A DNA stretch of 64,000 nucleotides, from contig VJWN01000007.1 of assembly GCA_007644065.1 (NCBI GenBank), positions 1,550,001 through 1,614,000 of the forward strand, written 5' to 3'. Of the stretch, positions 12,238 to 23,468 are shown one piece after another (positions within the stretch are counted from its first letter, which is position 1; each line of letters begins with the position of its first letter). Under the pieces are notes generated by a model. The model saw only the letters and a program-made list of their open reading frames with translations. It was not told where the DNA came from and ran no database searches. Position numbers and translations under genes: made by a program. This DNA is from Margaritispora aquatica (Eukaryota; Ascomycota; Leotiomycetes; Helotiales; Discinellaceae).

Positions 12238-15200
12238 TCAATTAAGAGATTGCTGTCCTTGTCCGCCGATTAGTTGGATACAGTTGTTCAACAAGTTTGC
12301 CGCTTCGTGAAGCAGCTCCCATCGGGTTTTCTCAAAAACGGTATGTAGTACCATAAGCATGCCTGTACATCCATTGAAACCACTCATGTTCTTCAGCTCC
12401 TCTGGTGAGTGAACACCACCAAGTCGTCGAAGATAGGCACGCATGTCTCGTACTTGGTCATCGAAATTGCGTGAAGAAGGAATTGGCGCAGTAGTCGGCC
12501 CTTCAAGTGCAAAGCCATAGCACCACACAATTAAAGCAGCAAAGTACATCACCCAAGGCCGATTGAGAAGTGGATCATCCCGGGCGGAATAGTTGAATTG
12601 CGGATCGTTCATATAGCCATGATTGTTAGGGTTCACTGATCCCTCTGGAAGTAACACAGTGCACAAGAATCGTAGCGCGTACCATGTTGCATCCCTAGCC
12701 TTGGCTGAGGGTGCCCAGTTGTCCTTCATCCGTCGCTGGGCACTGTTAAGATCCTGAGAGCCGATGGTTCGTCCGAGAAGTCTCTTTGCCCTAGCAAATA
12801 TCTGACAGTCCACAATGTCCACGTGCATCGCCATGTGTGCCAGGTGATGAAGGACAGTCCGGCCTTGGAAGACCACATTTTCTTCTTTCTTCTCAATGTA
12901 CATGTATGGCCCTGGTATGGTATCGGAGCTCCGTGCCAGTGAGCGGTCAAAATCCTGTTTCCATAAATCGAATGCTCGAGTGAGTGAACCTCTCCATTTG
13001 TCTCTCCCACCAAGAGCTTGAGAGACGCCAAGAGAATTGACTTGGAGATCCCGTTGATTCATGTGCCAGCTGACGCTCAACAATCCAGCCATCAGAATAG
13101 TCCTTCCAAACGAATTGGTTCGAACTTCCTGTGCATTCAATGTTCTCTTCAATCCCTCCAAGAACGAGATCGGCTTCACACCATTTGCGTGTAAATTGGA
13201 TTCAATACGTCCTACTTCAGCACTGTTACTGGCAGACCAAAGAGCTTCATCACATGGTAGTGGTAGCCGCATTTCGTGAGCGACCATGACAGTGGAGTGC
13301 CCAAACATGGTAGCATGCGTCGAATCAATAACGAAAGCTGCGAAAGCTGCACGGCGTGTGGCTTCATTCGTGATCCAGTGATTCCACCATTCATCTGGTG
13401 TATGAGCACCAGATGTAGATGACTGTCGCGAGCCGTTAAGCCCTTGCTTATCCTCTCTTACACTTGGGGGCGAGTCGAGAGCAGATCTACCGATCAGCGA
13501 GCTACCACGGCGCATTAGGGTTATGGTGGTAGCATGATGGATATGAGCTCTCTCGTGCAACGCTCGTGTAGAGTACATCTTTTCGTAAATCTCTAAGAGC
13601 AAGAGCGCTTGAAATACCCATAGCTTGGCGGGAGGCCTGAAATGGTAGTCGCTGAAAATTTCCCATCTGAGGTGCCATGAGAGAAAGTTCGAAAGCTCGG
13701 CTCCAGCCTGAGTAACTTCGTAACCATGACCTTTATCTAAACAAGAAGCACCAATAGCCATCATAGCAATGAGCAGAAGGTTTGGTGTTTTATCCGGTGA
13801 GAATGTTGGCTTGTGTACTACAGGACATTAGAAGATACTTGATTGGAGGAGAGACATGTTCTTACATATTGGGACTTGTTCACTAAAGTGATGCCAGTAA
13901 CTTCCGATGTATGTCTGCATCATCTTGCGACTCAACATATGACTATCATCTCCGCGATCACCCTCGAGAAGAGCCTCCTTTTGTCGTGCAACTGGTGCAT
14001 GATCACCCTCATTAAATCGTTCTTTAATAAGATCGACTATTGCTTGACTCTTTTCTTCGGAAAGAACAGTTTCTGGGAGGCTAGTGTCAAGTAAAGAGGT
14101 GACAGCCATGGGGTGATGTGGCTGCTGGTGACTTGGGGGGAAGAACCCTCCGAGATTTACATCATTAGCAAAGTAAGGTGTGTAGTATTGATTTTGGGCA
14201 TCGACATAACTGGAGTGACAGTAAGCCGGATGTTCAAGCACTCCACAGGAGGAAGACTTACTTTGCATAACCTTGTTGGCTCATGGGACCACCCATCGGT
14301 GAACTGTTATCTATCTGCTGTCCACTGAACAAATAAGCTACAAAATCCTCAGGAATAGCAAAAGGAGATCTGCTGTATCCCTCTCCACCAAAGACTGGCA
14401 TCGTATTTGGTGCTGTCATTTGATCTAGTAACATCATATCAGGACCAGATTGTTGGTGGTGACTTGTATCACTTGGATAGTCTGTTGACATCGAGGTGGG
14501 ATATGTCGGATCTGCCTCACGAGTAGATGCCGCAACGGTCGCAGAAGTTGAGAATCCTGGAGGTGGTAAAGTGAAAGGTGTAAAGTTTTGCTGGCTGACA
14601 TATGGCTGCTGAGGGCTTGACTGGCTACCATGATAAGAGTTGCCTGAAGCGGAAGATAGAAGTCCATACGGACCTACCGCAGTTTGAAGAGGTGGCCGTG
14701 AGAAGTCAGGCGGTTTTGAATCCGCCATACCAAAGCTCGTGTGACGTTGAGGACGAGCAACAGGCGTGTTTCCACCGTTCCCGTCCTGTCTTTGACCCAA
14801 ATTGTCACTATTTGATCTTTTGAAACCAGTTGTCTGAGGAAAGTTATCCGCTCCATTTGATGACCCCGCACCTGAATACGTTCCTGATGATGGATTTGTG
14901 ACAGGCGAGTATGAGTTGGGGTTCATCATGTCTTGAGGCGGCTGGTACTGTAATTGGCTAGCTCGTGACTTGACTGTAGGCCTCATAACCTCAGGAGATG
15001 CAGAGCCATGGTTTGACTTTCCACCTTCGACCATAGATGAGGTATGCGCATGGTTTAACATGGAGTCTTTGCGATGAAGTTGTGAGCCTTTTGCGGTATG
15101 ACGATCACGATGTCTGTTACATAAGTCTTGCCGTACGAATGTCCGCTGACAATCAGCAAAATCACAGTTGTATATTTGCTTTGGGGTGTGGTTTAGTTGA

Positions 15201-15611
15201 TGCCGGTAGCTATAAATAACAATTAGACAGTGCCATCAGTCGAGGTGGGAAAGAAACTGACAGATGTTCTGCACGAGAATAACTCTTGCCGCAGCCATCT
15301 TGGGGGCATTCAAACTTCTTGTCGAGACCTTTACGACTTCTCCGACGTTTCCTTGATGGGCCATCAGTACCAGATGAATGCCCCTCCACGGTTTCTGCAC
15401 CACCCACGGGGGACCCATCCCCACTGCTATCCTTGTTGCTTTTATTATTGGGGCGACTTCGTCGTCGTCCACGATCCTTCGGATCACCTTCTGACTTAGG
15501 TCTTCTTTGCAATGTAGGATCATGGTTTTGGGCCATATTAATTTTGTCCATTTGAGTGACGAGATTGTTCGTAGGAAAAGTATGCGGTTGGGCTGCTAAG
15601 ACAGAAGTCAT
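12238..15611 (-). CDS. C2H2 zinc finger / fungal-specific transcription factor
   Basis: Predicted nuclear DNA-binding regulator of about 1073 residues. Four exons: 15611-15262, 15209-14262, 14209-13866 and 13817-12238, with introns of 52, 52 and 48 nt whose phases all agree. The first splice falls inside finger 1 and restores SRAEHLYRHQLNH. Two classical fingers lie near residues 100-155: FECPQDGCGKSYSRAEHL..H and YNCDFADCQRTFVRQDL..H, preceded by a basic run (RKRRRSRKGLDKK) that is a likely nuclear signal. A long S/P/Q-rich spacer leads to a fungal-specific transcription factor domain (about 480-900; motif PILHKPTFSPD at the splice, then LLLIAMMAIGAS). The combination of C2H2 fingers with this domain is a known fungal class (AmdX/KlfA-like regulators), but I cannot assign an orthologue or target genes. 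The ATG at 15611 is the first in frame; an acceptor-like ttctag at 15714-15719 leaves room for an upstream 5' exon. Confidence 0.9.
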
Positions 15612-18600
15612 ATTATGGGTGTAGTGAGGGAGATGGATAGCATTGATGGTTGGGCTACTGGAATTTCGACGATAATTTGATTTATGGCGCACTGGTGAAT
15701 GTGTAGATCTCAACTAGAACTGTTCAAGTTAGGGACGTGAATGCAATAGTTTCTTGGAGTAACTTTACTTTAGTAATTATTACAAGATGGCCTGACCTAC
15801 AAAATACGCGCCACGGGGGGGGGGAGGTATTTTGCAATGCAGATCGCGATCAACAACTGGGAGTTTTACAGACGACCACTTCGCGATTTCTGATCGAGTG
15901 GTCAATTGACCCGGGTTGTCGACTATGTCATGCCGAGGAAGAATACCAGCGCATCCGGTGATAGTGCAATTCGCATCTAGCACTTCATCTGGTCGCAAAA
16001 CGAGGACGATGTTGTCGCGGTTCGCAGTCGCCGTCACCGTCAAGTCAACGTCGCCGTCGTAGTCGTAACGCAACGGGAAGGCTAAAATGATACGACAGTA
16101 GTTGAATGCGGAGAAGAGACGTTCGTGCTTCTCGGTTTTTTTTTGGAGTGTCGTGGGATGAGAGAACAGTAAGTGGTGGGGGTAGGACACGGGAAGCGGC
16201 TTCTATTTAGCAAGTTTGACGGGGCCGCTTAGGGGTGCTGGCCCTGCTGGGAAGAGGAAAAGAAGCGCGAATTAGATCAGCCAAAATTTTCCCAGAGAGG
16301 AATGGTCGTCCAGTACAATCCACCAAGCTGGCTAGCTAGGTTGCAAAGTCGGGTCGATTTTTAAGGTGGAACGCAGAAGGCGGCGGCGAGGACAAGATGG
16401 ATGTGATGTTGGGTGGGTGGGCTGCTGGGTGTGCTGGAGGCGGATGTGGAGGTTTTGTGAGGGAAAATGCCTGTCAATAATAAAATAACACTAGTACAAG
16501 TAGTCGCTAGACCAGGTTTATGGCTGTTTGGCGAAAACGCTGGATTAGTTCCAGGTTACCTAGGGCAAAGGCGTCTCTGTCTCTTCGTGCAGTTTACCAT
16601 GAAGTAAGGTAAGGTAAGGTAGCTCAGAGCTTGTCATGCTCCGTGCTCCGTCCTGATGCTGCGTGCTGCGTCCTGCGTGCTGCGTGCTTCGTGCTGCGTG
16701 CTTGTGTCCTGTGTGTTGCGCTCCTGTTGACACTTGCTTTCTGGAGACGGCACGGTCTCCGCTCCACAGGTGTCAGTTTAACCTGCAACGGGCCATGGTT
16801 CGTTGACAGGGTCACAGTTTCGTGTCATCGTCTCTATCAAGTCTCGAGGACTCAAGAACTCCAAGCGTTGTTTGTCATGTTTCCTGTCATCTAGCAAGGA
16901 GTGAGTATTGCTGGAATCTGAGCCTGATGCCCCTAAATGGCCTAGAACGACTGACGCTGGTCCTCCCCAAGATACTGTAGTGCTATGACACTTCTAGAAG
17001 ATCAAAAAGAGGGGGTGAAAAAGCCACTATTTGGTTGGGGGAAAAAACCTCAATGCATCAGCAGGCTTTGTCTTGCCGCGTGTCTCGACCGTATCCTGCC
17101 CTTTGTGAGGGCCTAGCACACTATGGTATTGTACTGCATACATCAACTTCTCTATTCTTCGAGAGCCATAGGATTACCTTGGGCAAGTAACTTTCCCTGC
17201 CATCCCCACGTCTCCAGGCACAATGAGGTCAGTACAGCCCTCTGTCACACAGGATCGCAAAAAACTCCACATCATGTTGAGTTCAATTTTTGGATTGGTC
17301 AGCTGGGGATGGCGTATCCATTCATATACCCAGGAAATGATCAAACACGTCTAATATAGCAAAATAAATGCTTGTGGTCTCCTCTGTTTAATGTTCAGAT
17401 ATCGAAATGAGCGAATCAGAGGACATATACAAAGGCCATTTTATGGAGGGTTTGGTTGGAGATCTGCTTGATAGAGGTCTATATGTATCTCCGCATCTTC
17501 CCACAATCGCTGTTGTTCATGAATGTGAGACCTGACTTCCCTGCATAATATGGATCCCCATATCATTCTATAGCGCCACAGCTCTCGAGTGTGGCTAGGC
17601 TTAGGATCGGTGGATAGTCAAACAATGGAGATTTCGATCTTCCAAATGGAAACAGTTGTCTCGAGCCATTCTTATTTGAACCAGTGTAATACATCTTCAA
17701 GAATGTCCGGTCCAGTCTCTTGCATATCCCCCCATTATGCCAACTCAACGGCAGCCCCAGATCTGTCATACTTCGCTTCGCCAACATCTCATACAGTAGT
17801 GGTATGTTGGTTCAGATTGAGGATCTCGTGGGGAGAAGACGGGATTTACTGCATGTCGAGTTGTTAGCTGGAAATCATCGATTGCTTCCTTTCAGAGAAG
17901 GAAGTGCCAACGAATACAGGTCCAGTTTTGACGGAAGAGTTTGCAAGAAAAGCAAAATAATCTATTCGAGCAGGCTGAGTAATAGTAAGGAGATAGGAGG
18001 TTGGAGAGAAGTTCCAAAATTTGCAAGGAAAAACATGAAAAGCACTCAGATTTCCGTGTCGGCGCGGCGGACCCGAGTGCTCTGCGAAGTTGTGCATTTT
18101 GGTTGCTTTTTTTTGACAAACTCTGCTCAAGTCTCCCCAGCTTTCGGTCAGTATGCAGCCAATGGAACGAGGCTCAGCATTTGTTCTTCAGAGGTTGCTT
18201 AGAGCTGGGTAAAATCATACGGTAATGCATGGTTGAGCATGGAGGAAGGGCTGACTTTGAGCTAGTCCTGCTGTCTGTGGGGAGACTGGGGAGTCCGGAA
18301 AATTCTTCATGGTGTTGCTTCTTCATCTGACCACATCTCAAGGACTGTGATTTGCTGAAGTCAAGCCAGCTGCATCAGGGCAATGCACGAAGCTGCTTTG
18401 GCGTCTGGGCTTCCTGCAGTTGGAAGTGAATTGGGAAGCTTAAGACAACTTCCTGGTCTGGCAGAATTAGTAGCTTGGCAAATTTGAACCTCAGAAGAAA
18501 ATAATAACCTCAGAAGGATTGTCCAGCTCATTAGGCAGGGAACGATGGATCAACGATTAACGATCAACAATCAACGATGAGCGATGAGCGACATAGCATT

Positions 18601-18982
18601 CCCGACTTCGAATTTCGAGTGCCGTTGGTTGGGTGGATGGATGCATTGATAGCGGATGGAATTCTGGGCATCTCACATTGTAAAAGAAACCATGGAAGAT
18701 ATAGATGTAGGAATGCAATTTCGAAAGGACACACCTATAGCAATACTTTGGAGGTAAAATTACCTCAAGGTAGATATCAAAGGAAAGTACCGAAGGTATG
18801 GTCCAGAATGGGATCTCAGGTATCCAGTACTTGTGATCCGAACGATGCTCGGCCCAGTGCTATTTCCGATACAACATCCGAGCCGAGCTTAGTCCATGCA
18901 CTCGAGCTGCAAGTCTCGAGATGGGGGAGTTCCATTGACATCACTCTATCGACCAACCAAGGCAGCAAACCAAATCCTCGAA
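15612..18982. other. Intergenic region, divergent promoters
   Basis: Lies between the minus-strand transcription factor and the plus-strand SAP30-like gene, so it holds both promoters. It contains a G-run at about 15818-15826, short TAAGG repeats at about 16602-16619, and an imperfect TGCTGCG-type repeat at 16631-16725. Open frames at 17720-18202 and 18577-19134 have no recognisable features, and the second overlaps the first SAP30 exon in another frame, so they are not called. Confidence 0.5.
16631..16725. repeat. Imperfect TGCTGCG/TGCTCCG short tandem repeat
   Basis: A run of near-identical 7-mers (gtgctgc, gtgctcc, gtcctgc, gtgcttc) repeats about ten times with substitutions. It is a degenerate microsatellite in the intergenic region and has no evident function. 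Confidence 0.7.
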
Positions 18983-19629
18983 ATGGCACCCTCCAGATCC
19001 AAGCCTGTGCCAGAGGACTCAAAGTCGGAGTCATCCAGCACCAAAGAGAAAATAGGAACAAATACCTCGAATGCTTTAAATGGAAAAAGTCGTCGTGTGG
19101 CAGGAAATGCAACTGGTGCAAGTTCACTACGTGATGTGGTTACAGCTGGGACCAGTGGAGGAGCAGTGAACTCTTCTACAGTCGAGCCATCTCCTGGCGT
19201 AAGTCTTTATATTCATCTTGCAATTCTCTATACACTCTAACCAGTCTTTCAGATTCAATGGTCAACCTTTGACTCCGACGTCTTGCACGGATATCGCTAT
19301 GATTATAACTTGAGCACACCTGCATCTTTCAACAAACCTTACAACCAGCTTGTCCTTTCAAACTCATCAATTGGTCGCAGGTCACCGACGATGGCACAGA
19401 GGAAAGACAATAGGCGACAGAGTAAAGATCAGTTAGCAGGTGCTGTCCGGAAGCACTTCAATAGCATGGGCATAGCGGAGAACGATGTGGTGGTGGATTT
19501 TCTGTACAAAGTTCGCTGGCAAGGTAATTCAGCTCAAAGACTATGCTCTTACCTAACAAATTTGAGCCCACTGACAATACTGCAGATAAGAAATTTCGAC
19601 TCAGATTTGCCCCTCAACGACCACGCTAG
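18983..19629 (+). CDS. sap30: SAP30-like Sin3-binding subunit of histone deacetylase complex
   Basis: Probable small subunit that docks on Sin3 in the Rpd3/Sin3 histone deacetylase complex in the nucleus. Three exons: 18983-19198, 19253-19523 and 19586-19629, introns of 54 and 62 nt, about 176 residues. The N-terminal 75 residues are a low-complexity S/T/K-rich tail (MAPSRSKPVPEDSKSESSST). From residue 73 the Sin3-binding fold is visible: IQWSTFDSDVLHGYRYDYNL, then RRQSKDQLAGAVRKHF, then DFLYKVRWQ, which splicing joins to DKKFRLRFAPQRPR at the C-terminus. That last splice converts an otherwise broken frame into the family's typical ending, which supports the model. An in-frame ATG at 18896 would add 29 residues. 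The length is close to yeast Sap30 (about 200 residues). Confidence 0.85.
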
Positions 19630-20387
19630 GACATCGACACAGCACTTTGGCATAATACCACAAGAAGGCGTTATTGGGGACACATTGGAATGATACGATA
19701 TCGGACGCTTGCTTTGCTTTGAGGTCCCAATCACGGAATCCCGACGAATATTCCATGCAGAATATATGGAATAATGTGGTGGGTGGCATATATATGGCGT
19801 ACTGAGGAGTTAGGTGTGTCTGGGGTTCTGCTCATGACATGCGAGGTCATCTATGGCGGATGCAATTGATTCCCAGGTGATGATTGTTTGGCATTATAGT
19901 AGTCCTACTCAAGATTATGGATTTATCTAGGAAGCAAGAATTCCATGCAATAGTATTCGTTGCATTCCAAGAAGCTACTTCGTACATGTCACAAATAATC
20001 CAAATGTGAGGCTTGCAATCTACTATTGCCAGTTCAAAAAGCGTGCAGACATCAACGTTTCCCTGGATGCTTAGGTACAATTTCTTTGGCAGATGATTGC
20101 TAGAACACTCAAATACAACCGCGTTTGGGGAGACGCGAGGGTGACACGATAACGCGATAGAAGGTTTGCAATCAATCCATGCATTTCGGCGCCCCACTTA
20201 GACTTGAATGGTCGGTGCTCGGGGAAAAAAAGTTGACCTGATGGAAGACAACATCAGATTCATACATCATCCAGGTTTCCGAAGATATTCTAGCTGCCCA
20301 TTACACGTTGCCATCGTAAAAGGATATTGAGTTTATCTACAAGCTTGAGCTCACCGCCTAATTGATGTATTATATTGTCGGTTCACG
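19630..20387. other. Intergenic region upstream of mdj1
   Basis: Contains the 3' UTR of the SAP30-like gene and the promoter of the Mdj1 gene. No further gene or clear regulatory site was recognised. Confidence 0.5.
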
Positions 20388-22136
20388 ATGAAGATCACAA
20401 CTACGGGCTTCTTGAAAACGGCCGCCACAACCAGTCGAATTTCAGGGAGAGTGACAGTTAGAACTGAAGTTTCTAACACGCAACATAGTCGCTCAATATG
20501 TTCATCTGGGACTCGTTCACGCCGAATTAGACCAGATGCTAGCTCCCAGAGATGTCTACATGCCGCACAAAAGAGGGTTAGTTGTTTCATTACCAACATC
20601 CGATGAAAATGCTAATGCTGTCATATATGTAGGCATTCCATCCAAGTCCGACTTTCCAGGCAACCAAGAATCCATACTCTGTTCTCGGCATGGAAAAGGG
20701 GGCCTCGGCATCTGAAATAAAGAAGGCCTACTACGGTTTGGCTAAGAAATTCCATCCAGACACGAATAAAGATCCCACAGCGAAGGAGAAATTCACAGAA
20801 GCGCAATCAGCATACGAAATTTTGACCGATCCTCAGAAAAAGGCAGCCTTTGATCAGTATGGATCTGCGGCGTTTGACCAAGGTGGTGGCCAAGCACCGG
20901 GTGGAGATCCATTTGGTGGTGGAGGCCCATTTGGAGGAGCAGGCGCTGGTGGTTTTCCAGGTGGATTTGGAGGAGGAGCGGGATTTGGAGCCGATTTCAA
21001 TTTTGAGGATCTATTTCGAGGATTCACTGGTGGAAGACGAGCTCGTGGAGGCTCTCGCAATCCGTTCGAAGCGGAAGAAGTCCTAGTAGGAGACAGCATC
21101 GAAGTTCAAATCAACATAACCTTCATGGAGGCAGCGAAAGGTGTGACTAAGGTCATCAATACCACACCTCTCACGACTTGTAAGACATGTACTGGCAATG
21201 GACTCAAACCTGGAACTAAAAGGTCTGAGTGTAAGTCTTGTGGTGGCACTGGTTCCAAGGTTCACTTTATGTCTGGAGGCTTTCAGATGGCATCAACTTG
21301 TGGCGCTTGTGGGGGCCAAGGTGTTACGATTCCACGAGGTGGGGAGTGTCGTACATGTTCTGGAAATGGAGTTGTCAGAGAGCGCAAATCTAAGTCTGTA
21401 GAGATTCCAGGAGGTATTGAGGATGGTATGCGTCTGCGCCTAGATCGAGAAGGAGACGCTCCAGTTACAGGAACTGCCGCCAACCCGGACGCTCGATCTA
21501 CCCGTGGAGATTTATATGTTCTTGTACGAGTTGCAACCGACCCCAAGTTTACTCGAGCGGGTGCGGATGTTTTATACACGGCAACGATTCCTCTGACAAC
21601 AGCCTTACTTGGCGGTGAATGTACAATTCCGACACTGGATGGAGAAGTCAAACTCAAGATCGCTACTGGCACAAAGTCTGGTGACAAAGTTACGTTAGGT
21701 GGTATGGGCATGAAGAGGGTTGATAAGCGAAGGTCAGGAAATGGAGACCTGAAAGTTGAGTATAAGGTCGCGATGCCAAAGTACTTGACGGCCAATCAAC
21801 GAACAATCATTGAGATGCTTGCGGACGAATTTGATGATAAGACCGCCAAACGTATTATGAATGTCCGACGAGCTGAGTATGTTTGATCATCATTTATTCC
21901 AAGATGAAAGCTAACCAATTTGCCACTTTAGTCCATCGAAAACTTCAACTTCAGAGCAAAGTGGAGACTCCCAGAAGAACGAGGGATTTCTCAAATCTGT
22001 TTGGAACAAGTTGACCGAGCATCCTGCCCCTCCGCAAAATCCAAGGAGTGACGCATCGTCGTCAACTTCAGATAAGCCTACAAGTTCAGACACAAAACCA
22101 ACCGAAGACGACAAATCTTCGGGGACCAAGTCTTAG
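20388..22136 (+). CDS. mdj1: Mitochondrial DnaJ/Hsp40 co-chaperone Mdj1
   Basis: J-protein of the mitochondrial matrix that stimulates the ATPase of mtHsp70 (Ssc1) and helps fold or hand over imported and damaged proteins. Three exons: 20388-20576, 20633-21876 and 21932-22136 (introns 56 and 55 nt), about 545 residues. The first 60 residues are rich in R/S/T without acidic residues early on, as in a matrix presequence. The J domain (about 72-135) has the diagnostic HPD in [15 protein letters not shown]-rich linker ([18 protein letters not shown]) follows, then the zinc domain with all four C-x2-C-x-G-x-G repeats: [32 protein letters not shown]. The two substrate-binding beta domains follow ([25 protein letters not shown]). 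The last exon adds an acidic S/T-rich tail. Full-length type I architecture with no defect. It lies about 5 kb upstream of the Lon protease gene, a partner in the same quality-control system. Confidence 0.95.
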
Positions 22137-23468
22137 TCCACATGTATAAAATTGATGTAAGCTATGGGCAACGCTGTAATGCATAGGATACGGTGCAGCA
22201 GGTAGTAGATAGTCTTTTGGAGCGTGGCGTTGCATATGAGGAAGGAATAAGATCCTCAGGGGAAGTGTACGAGGTTTTGTAATGTACATTTAGAATACTT
22301 GATAGAATGTAAAACCCTACTCAAGACAAACAGCCTGTGGACACACTCATTAGTATGTAAATCTAAGCAGCATAGGTATAGAGTACTTCTGGACAAGAAG
22401 TATATGTTTCATTATTACCATCGTCACAATCCACAGATAGGATTTGACGATCCTCATGTCTGGTTTCACTCCTCACCGGTACTTCTGAGGGCTATCTCGG
22501 CAGCAAGTTCCAGCAACAGGCCAAGCAAAGGCCAAGTGCATGGTTTGATCTACGAGGGAGGGGATCTAGACGGGCCGCAACCAAAGTCATTCCCTTCCCT
22601 TGTACTTGCACTCGGATCCCCTGTTTGGATAGTCGGATGTTTGGATAGTCCAATCAACTCTTCAAGATGGCATGAGGGGATTCTATTCGTTGTGCCTGGG
22701 AGCAGCACACGCATAAATTTCGTGCTCAGAACATGAATGTGGGTTTGATCCAGGTGCATTGCTCATCACATAGCAGGCATGAGAAGGTCTCACTGGAGAT
22801 CCTCCAAATGTTCCTAGGTTTGGGCAGTGCGCACCGTGATCACAATGACATGGTCGGCGGCTAAAATATTGACACCCAAAGCAACGTAGAAGCAGAAGCC
22901 AGAAGCACCAGATCTTTCTCTTATATCGGGACACTAAGTACTTTGTATCTTCTTCAAGTTACATCATTCAATCAGCGCTTATCCCATCGTAGAATCTACC
23001 TTAGCTACCCTATGAAGTAAGTAGGTAAGATCTTACCTACTGGTCGTACTCGTACCTTACCATTAGCCAAGTACTCTCAGGCCTGAAAAGGGGCCGCAGG
23101 AAAACCGCCATTGGGCTTTCAGGGCAATCTTCAATAACTCGCCTCGTCACATCATACACATCGTCACTCTCAACTAAACTTCGGGATTTTGCCGTTTGTT
23201 CTGCTGGTACCTAATCCTTCAATCATGAATCGCATAATTGAAGCTTGGCTTACAATTGCGATAACAAGCTAAAGTTCCAGTACCCCTCCTCCACACATCG
23301 AACCTCGCAAGAAACAAGCAACATTCGCAGCCCCCACCATCGCCCCGTCACAACACGACTCCGATATCATACAATACCATATTTCAGGAAGAGAATATTG
23401 CAAAGAGCTGCAGGGAGAATTGTACTCACCACTAAGGTCATCGACGGCTTTGCGCCAGGTCAGACAAG
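22137..23468. other. Intergenic region, mdj1 terminator and bro1 promoter
   Basis: About 1.3 kb without a supported gene. A 145-codon open frame at 22299-22736 has no recognisable motif or coding bias and is not called. Short TAAGTAGGTAAG-type repeats lie near 23015-23040. Confidence 0.5.

Noticed and set aside
17720..18202. 160-codon plus-strand open frame
   Set aside because: Composition looks random and no family is recognised.
18577..19134. 185-codon plus-strand open frame
   Set aside because: No domain or splice continuation, and it overlaps the first exon of the SAP30-like gene in another frame.
22299..22736. 145-codon plus-strand open frame after mdj1
   Set aside because: No motif or coding bias; it probably lies in UTR or spacer.
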